Part shown: positions 46,109-58,632 of the stretch, in pieces | How positions within the stretch are numbered: the first letter of the stretch is position 1 | Layout: each line of letters begins with the position of its first letter | Assembly (NCBI GenBank): GCA_039654915.1 | Contig: CM077597.1 | Location: forward strand, 87,236,001 to 87,300,000 | From: Aquilaria yunnanensis | Lineage: Eukaryota; Streptophyta; Magnoliopsida; Malvales; Thymelaeaceae | Direction: 5' to 3' | Length of the DNA stretch: 64,000 nt | Translations under genes and position numbers: made by a program | The notes under the pieces: model-generated | What the model saw: only the letters and a program-made list of their open reading frames with translations | What the model was told of the DNA's origin: nothing | The model's database searches: none

Positions 46109-46657
46109 CTATGAATCAGTGATTTGCATCTCATCTAGCTTTTTCACAAACTGGCAAACAGGGTCGTTTAGGGTCAGATTCCCAAGACTGTAACGTTCTC
46201 GTTCTTTTTGGAGAATTATCCATAATCCAACAACCTCAAATTGCACTATTCCGCAAGAATGCGCTTCAAGAACCTCTCGGATATCTTCCAGAGATTCCTT
46301 ACGCAAGCCATTCTTGATGAATTTTATTCTATCATTACGATTTCTGGTGATCACTCCTGGAGAACGACATTTATTGCCGCAAATCCACCATCCACAATTG
46401 TGACAGACGCCTAGCCTCTTTGCTCTTCTCTTTTTGGCATAAACGCTTTTACCAAAGCCGGGCATACGGGGAAAGAACGCATCTGGAACTTCACCAGCCG
46501 AACGAACTTTAGCTTCGATTAGCCATCGCACATTATCAGGAATGCCTTTGTGCATAAATAGTCGGAATCGTTCACATCTAGCTTGATAAACCTTTTTAAG
46601 AACATTTATTGGGAAAGAAGGGAAATATTTTCGTAGAGCGGAAAGAGAAGGCTCCAT
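46109..46657 (-). CDS. cargo gene C (Ogre-2), 182 aa
   Basis: Protein identical to Ogre-1 gene C. The start at 46657 was chosen to match paralogues A and B; an ATG five codons upstream (46672) is also possible. Cys cluster CX2CX4CX3C, basic YAKKRRAKRL and C-terminal LNDPVC are all kept. TATA box (46767-46773, minus) about 110 bp upstream. Full identity between two element copies that differ elsewhere suggests recent common origin, conversion, or constraint. Confidence 0.78.
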   Translation of the reverse strand: MEPSLSALRKYFPSFPINVLKKVYQARCERFRLFMHKGIPDNVRWLIEAKVRSAGEVPDAFFPRMPGFGKSVYAKKRRAKRLGVCHNCGWWICGNKCRSPGVITRNRNDRIKFIKNGLRKESLEDIREVLEAHSCGIVQFEVVGLWIILQKERERYSLGNLTLNDPVCQFVKKLDEMQITDS

Positions 46658-46921
46658 TGATGAATGAGGCATTTAAGAGAAAAAGAAAGAAATTAGTGAT
46701 TGTAGGAAATGGAAATAACTGAATTTGGGAGTTATGGAGTACCGTATCCAGAAGGAAGAACACGCATTTATAGTGATGAAAGGATAATGCGTTTATTACA
46801 CTTACGGAAGTAAGTACATTATTGCCAAAAGAAAAGACAAATGACAGCTTATATGTACAGCAATCATGACTGTGGCTCTCATCTTCCACTAATTCATGTC
46901 CAGTAATGGCTTCAATGCCTT

Positions 46922-47470
46922 CTATAAGTCGGGGATTTGCTTCCCATCTAGTTTTCTTACAAACTGACAAACGGGGTCGTTTAAAATCACATTCCCAAGA
47001 CTGTAACGGTTTCGTTCTTTATGGTAAGTCCTCCATAAACCGATAATTTCACCTTGCACTTTTCCACAAGAATGCGTTTCAAGAGTCTCTCGGATATCTT
47101 TCAGAGACTCCTTACGCAGGCCATTCTTAATGAATTTTCTTTTATCTTCACGATTTATGGAGATGTATCCTAAAGAGCGACATTTAGTATTACAATTCCA
47201 TCGCCCACATTTATAACACACGCCTAGTCTCTTTGCTCTTCGCCTTTTGGCATAACGGCTTTTACCTAAACCGGGCATGCGGGGCATAAATGCATCTGGA
47301 ACTTCACCCGCCAAACGGACCTTAGCTTCAATTATCCACTGCACATTATCGGGAATGCCTTTGCATGTAAAAACTCTGATTCTTTCACATCTAGCAAGGT
47401 AGATCTTTTTAAGGACTTTTAGTGGGAGGGAAGGAAAGTATTTTCGCAGTACAGAAAGAGTAGAATCCAT
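46922..47470 (-). CDS. cargo gene B (Ogre-2), 182 aa
   Basis: Matches Ogre-1 gene B closely over the first 97 residues and the last 17. It differs at about twenty positions in between, where it has features closer to gene C (DIRE, HSCG). Cys cluster CYKCGRWNCNTKC intact. TATA box at 47591-47597 (minus). Putative nucleic-acid-binding protein by motif; function untested. Confidence 0.78.
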   Translation of the reverse strand: MDSTLSVLRKYFPSLPLKVLKKIYLARCERIRVFTCKGIPDNVQWIIEAKVRLAGEVPDAFMPRMPGLGKSRYAKRRRAKRLGVCYKCGRWNCNTKCRSLGYISINREDKRKFIKNGLRKESLKDIRETLETHSCGKVQGEIIGLWRTYHKERNRYSLGNVILNDPVCQFVRKLDGKQIPDL

Positions 47471-47759
47471 TGATGAGAGAAGAATTTGAGAGAAGAGGGA
47501 AATGAATCAGTTATTGCAGGAAACTGGAATAATCGACTTTAGAAGTCACGGGGTATCTTATCTGTTGTTTAATCAGAAGAAAGAACACGCATTTATAGTG
47601 ATGAAAAGGGATAACGTGTCGATTACACTTAGGGGAGCATGTACATCTGTCAAAAGAAAATGCAAATTTTTCCAAATATAACAAACTGTATGTGCAGTAA
47701 TTGTAACTGTGGCTTACATCTTCCACTGGTTTTACGTCCAGTAACGGCATTAACGGCTT

Positions 47760-48308
47760 CTATGAGTCGAGGATCTGCTTCCCATCTAGCTTTCTTACAA
47801 GCCGGCAAACAGGGTCGTTTAAAGTCAGATTCCCGGGACTGTAACGGTCTCGTTCTTCATGAAAAATACTCCATAAATCAAGAATTTCACGTTGCACAGA
47901 TCCACAAGAATGCGTCTCAAGAGTCAATTGGATATCATCCAATGAGTCCTTACTCAAGCCATTCTTGATGAACCGTATTTTATCTTCTCGATTATTGGAG
48001 ATCATTCCTAAAGAACGACACCTAGTCTTACAAGTCCACCTACCACATTTATGGCAGACTTGTAATCTTTTCGCTCTTCTTTTTCTGGCATAAGAACTTT
48101 TGCCAACACCAGGCATGTAAGACACAAATGCCTCTGGGATTTCACCTGCCAGACGAACCTTAGCTTCAATTAACCACCGCATATCTTCAGGGATTCCTTT
48201 ATGCATCAGAGCTCTTAATCGTTCACAGCGAACTTGGTAGATCTTTTTTAGGATGTTCATTGGGAGAGAAGGGAAATACTTTCGCAAGGCGGAAAAAGTA
48301 GGATCCAT
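47760..48308 (-). CDS. cargo gene A (Ogre-2), 182 aa
   Basis: Differs from Ogre-1 gene A at about five residues, none in the Cys cluster CHKCGRWTCKTRC or the basic stretch. Frame fully open. It lies first in the cargo cluster downstream of pol, with the shared leader segment (ACTGATTCCTTCACC, sense) before the ATG. Same putative role as its paralogues. Confidence 0.8.
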   Translation of the reverse strand: MDPTFSALRKYFPSLPMNILKKIYQVRCERLRALMHKGIPEDMRWLIEAKVRLAGEIPEAFVSYMPGVGKSSYARKRRAKRLQVCHKCGRWTCKTRCRSLGMISNNREDKIRFIKNGLSKDSLDDIQLTLETHSCGSVQREILDLWSIFHEERDRYSPGNLTLNDPVCRLVRKLDGKQILDS

Positions 48309-49674
48309 TTTCTAGGAGGAAGTAAAAGAAAGAAGGGGTGAAGGAATCAGTTATTATGGGCAACTAAGAGAACCGACTTGAGAGTCACGGAGTACCGTAT
48401 CCGCCGTTTAACCGGAAAAGTGGATCCTACTTTATTTTAGTATCATAGATATTTCTTATCTTTGATATCTCATCAGGCATGACATTGATCCAGTCCTTGA
48501 TTATTGAATCCATTGTCTGCTTTCGACGACAATATTTCTCGATATCCACGCTTATCTTTGACCATAGCTATTTCTTATCTTGGATACTGCTAAGCTGGCG
48601 TCAATTCTGTCCATCCCGGTGTAGCCTCGATTATTGAATTGATTACCAGGATTTTGACAATATTGTCTACTTTATCCTTGAATTGCTGATGGGGCTGGGT
48701 CCACTATATCAGCTGTGCATCCAGCGGTAGATTGGTAAAAACGGATGTCACTGAGACGTCAGCTTATACTGCTGTGACTGTGCGGTGGATACGCTTCCCA
48801 TTTGATCCTTGTTCTGTATGCCATGCATGCATGATGTGAAATGCATGAATGCAGAGCATGTGTAACTGATGGATTTATTATTTTTTTATATCTTTGCTTT
48901 ACTGGATCCTCTTTGTAATTGCCTTCTATCGTTGAATCTCTTTATGCTTTCCAACTGTTGTCCATTGTTTCACTTTCCAGCTGTTGTTCATTGTCTTGCT
49001 TTCCAGCTGTTGTTCATTGTCTCGCTTTCCAGCTATTGTCCATTGTCTCAAAAGCCTAACTCTTTTCAAAAATCTTCTTTCCTTGATTTGTTCTTAAATT
49101 TTGGCTTCAATTTCCTTAATGTCCGCCTCGTACTTTATGCCTCTCTGGATAATTGTCCCTGTTGAGATATTCGTGAGTATGATTCTTTCTTGCTGACATG
49201 GACGTGTTAAGACTTCTGAAGCGATCATTCAGGCTACCACCAAGGCTATCTCCCAAAGATTTGTTACTCCTTCTTCTTTGTTAGCCTATGTTCTGTGCCG
49301 CTTGCAAAGCAGGATCTCAATCTTACCTGTTTTAATTCATAAAGCTTATCAAAGTAATCTACGGTCTTTGTTTTTTCTAAGTTTTAATTATTACTATTCT
49401 TCCTTCAAAAGTCATAATTTATTGCACACTTAAGGCTAGTAAGAATGTGAGATTTGAAGGAAAAGAACTGGATAGAAGCGACTTTAGCATTTTGAACGTG
49501 AGAATCTAAGGTAAGTTAAAGAAAATTGGCTTTTTATTTATGAGTAATATGAAAATCTTGGGTACAGATAGATAATGAAAGTGTAAGAGAAGAAAGCTCT
49601 CTTTGACAACTTTGATCAAATAAACTTTGGTAACCCTGTATCCACTTCTCCCATTCTGTTTGAAAATTTCTTCA
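48309..49674 (-). other. Ogre-2 region between pol and cargo
   Basis: Counterpart of 32356-33698: GATAAG repeats, the as-1-like site (about 48742-48757) and the 27-bp minisatellite with four copies (about 48948-49048). No gene seen. Confidence 0.5.
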
Positions 49675-52600
49675 TTATGCAAAGTATTTCTTTACTGCAT
49701 CCGAATTTACTGGCTTCGGTAATTCTCGTCCATCCATTTCTGTCAGAATTAGTGCCCCTCCTGAAAATGCTTTCTTCACGACATATGGCCCGTCATAATT
49801 TGGTGTCCATTTTCCTCTTGAATCATGTTGCATGGGTAAAATTTTCTTGAGCACTATGTCACCCTCGTGAAATTGTCGTGGGCGAACCTTTTTGTTGTAA
49901 GAACGAATCATCCTTCTTTGATAAAGTTGCCCATGGCAGAGGGCTATCATTCTTCTCTCATCAATTAGATTTAATTGCTCGTATCTAGCTTTGACCCATT
50001 CTGCTTCTCTTAATTGAGTATCCATTAGTACCCTTAATGAAGGTATTTCAACTTCGATGGGCAATACAGCCTCCATACCGTATACCAGAGAAAAAGGTGT
50101 TGCTCCAGTAGAAGTACGGGTAGAAGTTCTATAAGCATGTAGTGCAAAAGGTAACATCTCATGCCAGTCCTTGTAAGTGACGATCATCTTTTCAACAATT
50201 CTCTTGATATTTTTATTGGCCGCTTCTACTGCACCATTCATCATTGGTCGATAAGGTGCCGAATTGAGATGTTTGATTTTGAACTGCCGGCACAAAGTCT
50301 GCATCATTGCATTGTTCAGGTTCGTGGCATTGTCTGAGATGATACATTCCGGCGGCCCATAACGACAAATGATTTCTTTCTTAATGAACCGGCATACCAC
50401 CTTTTGAGTCACACTTGCATATGACATAGCTTCTACCCATTTAGTGAAGTAGTCAATTGCCACTAGGATGAATTTGTGACCATTGGAAGCTTTAGGGGTA
50501 ATGGCTCCAATGACGTCAATTCCCCACATGGCAAAAGGCCAAGGTATTGCTGTTACATTAAGAGGGGTGGGTGGAGCTTGGATCTTGTTGGCATATATTT
50601 GACATTTGTGACATTTTCTCACGTGATTAATACAATCACTTTCCAATGTGAGCCAATAGTAGCCAACCCTCATTATTTGTCTTGCCATGGTATGACCACT
50701 AGTGTGTGCTCCACATATTCCAGAATGAACTTCTTCCATGATCTTTCGTGCTTCATGAGTATCTACACAGCGAAGTAGCATCGAGTCTGGGGTTTTCTTG
50801 TAGAGTATGTCTAGGTTTAAAAGAAAACCCATTGACAATCTTCGTAGAAATTTCTTGTCATTTTCTGATGCTTCTAGTGGATATGTTCGTTCTTGGAGGT
50901 ATTTCTTGATATCATGATACCAAGGCTTTCCATCCAATTCTTCTTCGATGCTCATGCAATAAGCTGGAGAATCTATTATTTTCATCTCGAACACAGGAGT
51001 ATGCTCAGGGTCGCTTATCTTGTACATAGAAGCCAAAGTAGCTAAAGCGTCTGGGATTTGATTATCTTCCCTTGGAAGATGATGGAAACTTATACTGTTA
51101 AATCTTCGAGTCATGTCTAGTATAAGCTTTTGGTAAGGGATTAATTTTGAATCTCTTGTCTCCCATTCTCCCTTGATTTGATATATGACTAATGCGGAAT
51201 CCCCATAGACTCGGAGATCTCGCACTTTCAAATCCAATGCCATTTGGAGTCCCATAGCACATGCTTCATACTCTACTATATTGTTGGTACAAGGAAATGT
51301 AATTTTTGCTGTGAGGGGAAACTGCTCTCCGCTTGGAGAGATGAGTATAGCTCCGATCCCTTGTCCCAAAGCATTAGATGCTCCATCGAATGCCATTTTC
51401 CATGTTTCATTTTCTTCATCGACTTCCTGTTCTATCGTCATTATATCTCCATCAGGAAAGTCCATTCTCATGGGCTCATAATCCTCCAATGCTCTATCAG
51501 CCAGATATTCAGCGATCACACTTCCTTTTACGGCCTTTTGGGTGACATACTATATGTCGTATTCAGATAACAGCATTTGCCATTTTGCAATCCTGCCTGA
51601 TAAAGCGGGTTTCTCGAAAATGTACTTAATGGGGTCAGTCTTGGAGATCAGTAATGTTGTGTTGTTGAGCATGTAGTGTCGTAGTCGATGTGCTACCCAT
51701 GCAAGGGCACAACAGGACTTTTCTACTATTGAGTATTTAGCTTCATATGTGGTAAGCTTTTTGCTCAAATAGTAAATTGCATGCTCCTTCTTGCTTGTCT
51801 CATCACGTTGACCCAATACGGATCCTAATGAAGAATCCTGTATGGATAAATATAGAATCAATGGTTCTCCGGATCGAGGTGGTATCAAGACTGGTGGATT
51901 TGATAGATATCGTTTGATTTTCTCGAACGCTTCTTGGCATTCGTTATTCCACTCAATCGGATTGTTCTTCTTTAGTGATTTGAAAAGCGGTTCACACTTG
52001 GATGTCAATTGTGATATGAACCTTGCTATGAAGTTGATTCTACCCAGAAAACTTCTTACTTGTTTTGGAGTCTTCGGGGGTTGCATTTCTTGTATCGCTT
52101 TGACTTTACTCGGGTCAACTCGAATCCCGTCCTTGCTGACTATGAAACCCAATAACTTTCCTGAAGAGGCTCCAAAAGTACATTTGGCAGGATTCAACTT
52201 CAATTGATATTTGCGAAGTCTATCGAATAGTTTTCTTAGCACTTTTAGATGCCCCCCAGCAGTGAAAGTTTTGGCGATCATGTCGTCCACATATACTTCA
52301 ATTTCTTTATGCATCATGTCATGGAACAACATGACCATGGCTCTTTGATATGTAGCACCAGCATTCTTTATCCCGAAAGGCATCACCTTATAGTAGAAGG
52401 TACCCCAAAGGGTAATAAAAGCAGTTTTTATCATGTCATCTGGATCAAGTTTGATTTGATTGTATCCAGAAAAACCATCCATGAAGGAAAAGTAGGAGTT
52501 TCCTGCGGTATTATCCACCAGTGTATCAATATGAGGAAGTGGGAAGTTATCTTTAGGACTGGCTTCGTTCAAAGGCCGGTAGTCCTGACAAACTCTTAGT

Positions 52601-53104
52601 TTCCCACTTTCTTTCTTTTCGACTGGGACAATGTTAACCACCCATTCTGTATATTCAGCGACCCCAAGAAATCCTGCATCCCACAGCTTTCGAATCTTGT
52701 CTTTTACTCTTAAGATTAACTCCGGCTTTAATCTTCGTAACTTCTGTCTGACAGGCTTCGCCCCAGGCTTCAAAGGTATTTTGTGTAGTACTATGTCTGA
52801 GCTTAAGCCAGGCATATCTTGGTATGACCAAGCGAATACATCCACATATTCTTTCAATAAATGGACTAATTCTTCTTTTTCTTCAGGAGGGAATAAAGTG
52901 CCAATCTTGACTTCTTTTACATCCTGACTGTCTCCCAGGTTGAATACCTCAGTTGGTTCTTGACTTGTTGCTCTTTCTTTTTCATCTCGCTCAATCATTT
53001 TTAATAGCTCAGGAGATACTTGAAGATCTTCGTCATCCGAGTCGGTAGTGTTTACAGGATTATCAAAGTTCATTCTTTCATTGTCATCAAAGAGAGTTTT
53101 GGGT
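49675..53104 (-). pseudogene. Ogre-2 RT - RNase H - archaeal RNase H - integrase, one nonsense codon
   Basis: Same domain order as Ogre-1 pol. It is open across the position of the Ogre-1 TGA, but carries its own TAG at 51550-51552 (CAG in Ogre-1), between the Ty3-type and archaeal-type RNase H domains. RT YVDDM, aRNH DGASN and integrase motifs GIDVIGAI, ISDNATN and NGAVEAAN are intact. The exon begins at 53104 after the intron; first ATG at 53073. The two copies have different stops, so neither can make full-length pol. Confidence 0.93.
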
Positions 53105-53294
53105 CTGCATTATCCAGAGAGAAAAAAAAAAAAAAATGGCACGAATGAGATGGATGCAAACTGGTACTTTATTTACAATGTGCATAAATCACAACTTTAT
53201 TGGAATAAAAAGCAATAACTAAAAGGTTCACTTAAACAAAGACTACACCCTATTGATTGAACCTTTCTTTAGGAGGTTTTTACTATTAGATTAC
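53105..53294 (-). other. candidate pro-RT intron of Ogre-2 (190 nt)
   Basis: Same donor (GTAATC overlapping the stop) and acceptor (AATGCAG) as in Ogre-1; removal again joins the frames in phase. Confidence 0.82.
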
Positions 53295-54034
53295 TTTGGA
53301 AAGCTTTCAATTATAACAGGCAGTTCTATCGCCTCCCAATTGTTCAGCACATCCCGTGGGCCACAAGGTTGAATGAGCTCCTCCTCTTCAGGTGAATCGC
53401 TGATGATTGCCTGAATAGAAAGACTTTCAAAAGACTTGTTGATGTTGATAGTCAGCTTGCCTTCATAGTCATTTTTCAGAATGAGACCACCACTCACGAA
53501 CGTTTCGGTGATTTCAGGGATATCCAGATTTCTTTCCTGGAGAGGATGCCCTGTTAATCGTGCAATCCTCTTTTCTCTTTTTTCAGCTATTGCCTTCATT
53601 TTATCATGTCTTGTCGGTGTGAAGCCTAGGCCGTATTTCCCTTCATTTGCGGATATTTTCAATGGCTCTGGGATTCCTTGTAAATCTTGTCCCAAACCTA
53701 ACCCCGGTGAGTATCCTCCTTTTATCATGAGTTTGGCGACCATGCGACTTGTTTTAGAGATGTTAGGAATGGGTTCTTCTCCATATTCACTGACATAAGC
53801 AGCATTGACAATCTCAAAAGACCTGAAGGAGCAATCAGGTATATTTTCATTGACCTCAACATATTGAGCATCCGCAGGTCTAGATAGCAGAATGTCTTCT
53901 TCAGCAAAGACTGTGATTATCTTTCCTTCAAAAATGAATTTCATTTCTTGGTGTAATGAGGAGGGAATTGCTCCGGCCATATTTTCTATCTTGGACTCTA
54001 TATCTATGAGACGTCCTTCAGTTTGTTCTGTCAT
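53291..54034 (-). pseudogene. Ogre-2 gag-protease remnant (large internal deletion)
   Basis: The first 19 residues match the gag start (MTEQTEGRLIDIESKIENM) and are joined directly to the protein equivalent to Ogre-1 residues after the protease active site (AGAIPSSLHQEMKF), followed by the G-patch. About 2.6 kb present in Ogre-1 (about 25465-28037) is missing. TATG is shared at both deletion ends. The capsid, Cys/His segments and protease active site are lost, although the fused frame is open. It cannot supply gag or protease. Confidence 0.9.
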
Positions 54035-54879
54035 TAGTCTTGTTTGGAGCCGAGTTGGATATTGGTGTTGAGATCCAATTTTACTTTTTTTAAAGTGAGA
54101 TTCATTTTATTAGATTTTACATGTATATGATTGATGCAATGGATGCATGCAATGAGTGAGCTTGATTATCAACTATTGTGAAACTTCAAGACTTCTAGTT
54201 ATCATTATAAAGACCAAAAAGTTAGCATAATTTGATGCGTGGTTTTGATGCATGAAGAATAATTGCACAGAACGGAAGTATAACAAAAGAAAAATAAGGT
54301 TATTAACAAGTTAAATAGTAATTAACAACTCATGAAGTATTATGGATAAACAAGTTAAAACCATATGAAGAAAAGTGTAGAGTAACAACACAGTATAACA
54401 AGGATATACTTATGGCGTTGGTAAAATGGTAGAAATTCTATGGTCAGTTCTATGGTTAAGTGGAGAGTTCTATATGCATAAGGTGGTTTATCAAAAAGGC
54501 AAGGGATAGTTCCCGAATCCCGTCACTAAATCATAGTGACGGCCCGATTCCGTACCCTCTAGGGTTAATGTAAGGAATGGATTAATTCGAGTCGTAGCTT
54601 TTCGTGGGCCCATGCAGAGACTAACCGTCTCAGGAGGCAATACACTACTTTACTACTTTGAAACCGGTGAAGGCTTGGAGACCATGGCCTCACAAGGACA
54701 ACAACACCAATTCCGCTTAGAAAGAATTGTGTTCGATTTGAGGAAGCTCGGGTATAGAGCTTCATATTGTGAATGCATTATGAATGTTTAGAATAAGTAA
54801 ATATAACATATAAATCCACATAAAAATAAACAAAACAGAACAAAATAAATCAACTTTTAGGCTTGACTCACTAACCAGG
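54035..54879 (-). other. Ogre-2 leader, ORF1 lost
   Basis: The outer parts match the Ogre-1 leader (54565-54765 corresponds to the short ATG frame at 24052-24258; 54036-54170 to the ORF1-gag spacer). The middle, about 54180-54470, does not resemble ORF1 and has no domain. Confidence 0.6.
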
Positions 54880-54898
54880 GTCCCCAGTGGAGTCGCCA
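54880..54898 (-). other. Ogre-2 primer binding site
   Basis: Sense TGGCGACTCCACTGGGGAC, identical to Ogre-1. Confidence 0.85.
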
Positions 54899-54901
54899 AG
54901 C

Positions 54902-57900
54902 TGTGGCAACGTCGGGTTTTCTGGAGTCGCCACCAATCTGTTTTTTTCTTAGGTCGATTGGATACCTAAAATATGGTCTGTGAGAGTTCGGGGATCGGGA
55001 GTACGGTTACGTTAAAACAACTTTGTTAAAACGCCCAAAAATTGGCACCTTAGTTGATTTTAATTTTGTTTTACTTTGCTTTTAAAACTTTTCAGTTAAT
55101 TTAGATATTTTACCTGAATTAGTCGAAAATGTGGATTTTGGTAATTAATTCGGATAAAATTTTATACTTCCGAACCATGGACTCTGCCGAGTCATTTGGA
55201 CACGGAAGATTTTGATTCCGAACCATGGACTCTGCCGAGTCATTTGGACACGGAATTTGGTGAAATTTTAAACAATCAATCCATATCGTAAAAATATGGA
55301 TTTTTATCTTTTTATTTAATTTATTTATTTTAAAAGTTTGATATTTTCCAAACCGTAGATCCTGCCGGATCATCCGGATATGGAAATTGATTTAATTTAT
55401 CATAATTATTTAATTCTTATTATTAATTTTTAGTTTAATTACTAAATTTATCTTTATATTTTTACTTTTTCTTTCTTTCTTTTTCTTCTTATTTTTACTT
55501 TTTAATTTTCTTTTCTTTTCTTTCTTTTGTTTTCTTTTTCTTATCTTTCTTTTCTTTTTCTTATCTTTTCTTTTTTTGATTTTTTTCTTGTTTAATGAAG
55601 GATATTTATTATTTAAAGAATTACTCAATTTATAAAAGAATTAAAAAAAATTAATTTTTTTATTTAATAAGAAGTTAATTTAAAGGAATCAAAGAATTTA
55701 AAAATAAAAATTTTGATCATGGTACGGGGCGTTGTTACTCAGCCAGACCCTCTTCACCAGGTGAAGCAGCTCAAAAGCGGGCACGAGACAGTTTCCAGCC
55801 AATATACCATGAACTAAAATTTTTTATTTTTTTTTTATTATTTTTTTATTTTTTTTATTATTTTTTTTTTTTATAAAAGATTAACCAAAAGTAATTGTTT
55901 TATTAAGAGAATCAAAAATTTATATGTATATTTTAAACAAAAGAAGAAAAGTTTTGATATTTATTTAATTTATTTTGGAATAAAAGATTATTTAACTGAA
56001 AACTTATATGTATTTTAAAACAAAAGTCTTGATATTTTTATTTTTTATATTCTTCTTTGTTTGATGAAAGATTTTTTTTTTAATTTTAATTTATATTTCT
56101 GAAAATATATCTAATCAATAAGTCAAAAATATTTAAGAGAAAATTCAATTATTTTTGTTTTATTTTGTATTATTTTGAAATTATTTGATTAAGATTTTTA
56201 TAAAGGAAACAAAAAGTTATATCTTTTAATAAGTAAAATATTACTGAATAAAATATTAACCCAAAATTTTTATTCTTTTCATTCTTTTTATTAATAAAGA
56301 AAACTAAAAAAAATTATATTTTAAAAGAAATAAATAAAATATTATTGAAAAATATTAACTCAAAATTTACTCTTTTTATTCTTTTTATTAATAAAGAAAA
56401 CTAAAAAAAAGTTATATTTTAAAAGAAATAAATAAAATATTACTGAAAAATATTAACCCAAAATTTACTCTTTTTATTCTTTTTAATAAAGAAAACTAAA
56501 AAAAATTATATTTTATTATTTTAAAAGAAATAAATTTTACTGAAAAATATTAACCCAAAAAATTACTTTTTTTATTCTTTTTACTAAAAAATTTATATTT
56601 TATTATTTTAAATAAAATATTACTGAAAAATATTAACCCAAAAATTTTACGCTTTTTATTCTTTTTATTAATAAATAAAACTAAAAAAATTATATATTAA
56701 TAGATAATTAATATATTAGTCTAAAGTTTTTTTTTATTTTTTATAAAGAAAAAAATTTATTTATATATTTTATTTAAAAATATTTCCGAGCCATGGATCC
56801 TGGCGGATCATTTGGTCATGGAGTTTTAATTTTTTTTTATTTCATTAATTATTAATTTTAAAGATGTATTAAAATAATGATTTTATGTTTATTTATTTAT
56901 TTATTTTATTTTTGAATTATTTCATTATGTTTGTTTATTAAAAGGAATAAAAACTTTGTTTCAAAATAAAAAAAAAAAAAAAAGTAATTTTTATTAGCCT
57001 TTAGAAAATTATTCACATAAAATTCCTTTTTTTATCTTTTAATCATAAAAAAATTCAATTAATAAAGTGGGGCTTTTTGGCCATCCACTTTAATAACACA
57101 ATAATAATAAAAGTTAGCACAATTAATATAGTTAGATTAGTTGGATTAGTTAGTTAATAACAATAAAAAAAGGTTAGTAAAAGTTAGATTAAATTAATTA
57201 ACAACAATAATAAAAATTAGCCAAGTTTAATTAAATTAATTGTTAACAACAATAATAAAAGTTAGCCAAGTTTAATTAAGTTAATTAATTAACAACAATA
57301 ATAAAAGAGTTAGCCAAGTTAATTAAGTTAATTAACCAAGTTAATTAAATTAATTAATTAACAACAATAAAAAAGTTAGTAAGTTAGTTGTTAGTTGTTA
57401 GTTGTTAATAACAACAATAAAAGAAGGGTTAGTAATAAACAAATAATAAACAAACAAGTAAAAATTAAAAAGGTTAGTAATTAATTCTGCAAGAACAAAA
57501 TAAAAAAGTTAGTGACTCAATAGAAAGAAATTGAAAAGTTGAATGATTAAATGAGAGTTTACCCTTTTAAAATCAATTTTTTGAATTTTATGGAAACAGG
57601 GAAACGACGACGAACGCAGGCGTGGCTGGGCGTGCAGGGGAGCAAGGGAGGAGGGGAGGGAGGCTGACGCGAGGGCGGCGTGCCAGGTGAGGCGGTACGG
57701 CGGCAGGACGGCTACGGGCGAGGCGGCACGGCGGCGGGACGGCAACGGGCGAGGCAGCAAGGCGGCGGGACGACGCGGCGAGGGTAGGGTGACGCGACGA
57801 AGCCGGCGCGGCGAGGCGGTATGGTGGTAGGACGGCGACGGGCGGGGCGGCACGGCGGCGGGACGACAACGGGCGAGGCAGCACGGCGGCAGGAGGAGAA

Positions 57901-58632
57901 AGAGAGAGAAAACAAGAGGAGAGAGAGAGAGAACAACGACGGAGATCAAACGAAAGAGATGGTCAAATCGTAGAAAAATAAAATTTTGAGACTTTCTGGC
58001 AGAAGGAGGAGAGGCTAGGGAATAAGGCTGTACTTTTCTCTATTTTTAAAACGGAGCTCTGAACTTTTTTCTCTGATTTTCTGTGTGTTCAGCACTGAAT
58101 TTGGGGGGGTATTTATAGAAGGAGCTTAGCTGAACTGTGGACGGATAAATTAATAAAAAATATCAAACTTATCTTTTAAATTGGTAAAATGACAGTGTCA
58201 GTCCTTTACGTTAATCCAGCTCTGGATAAGCTCAGAAGCTTCTGATTTTGACAATTTTAACGTTTTCTGTCAATTTGGGCTAGAAATGTCCGTTTAGGCC
58301 CAAAATTGACGCGAAAAATTACCCAAAGCTCCTGAAACTTTCAGAATTTGTCAATTTTATCCGAAACTTCTCAATTTTGTCATTTTTACCTCAAACTTTT
58401 AATTTTTTTGTCTTTTTTTTCTGAAATTTTTTTTTATTCCAAACACATACATATTCACACATATATTATTTTAAATCAAATCTTCTCAAAATAAAAATAT
58501 ATTTTAAACTAATTAACATAATTAAAATTTTTTAGCAATAATAATAATAATAATAATAATTTTTTTAATTAGTTTTTTTTTTTAAATTTTTTTTTTTTTA
58601 AAAAAAAGGCCGGACGAAATTGGGTGTCAACA
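54902..58632 (-). repeat. Ogre-2 5' LTR (3731 bp)
   Basis: Same length as its partner LTR; I spotted roughly two dozen substitutions by eye, mostly in the half holding the GC minisatellite and U3. TATA box near 58110-58117. Confidence 0.95.

Larger units (their letters stand above)
36798..58632 (-). mobile_element. Ogre-2: deleted Ogre element inserted in Ogre-1 LOG
   Basis: Both LTRs are 3731 bp (36798-40528 and 54902-58632). The perfect 5-bp duplication AATGC lies at 36793-36797 and 58633-58637. It carries, in sense order, primer site, leader, a gag-pro fragment, the intron, pol with one stop, genes A-C, intact LOG, a long hairpin array and a polypurine tract. ORF1 and most of gag and protease are missing, so it must have moved using proteins from another copy. 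LTRs look about 99% identical by eye, so insertion is recent. Confidence 0.95.
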
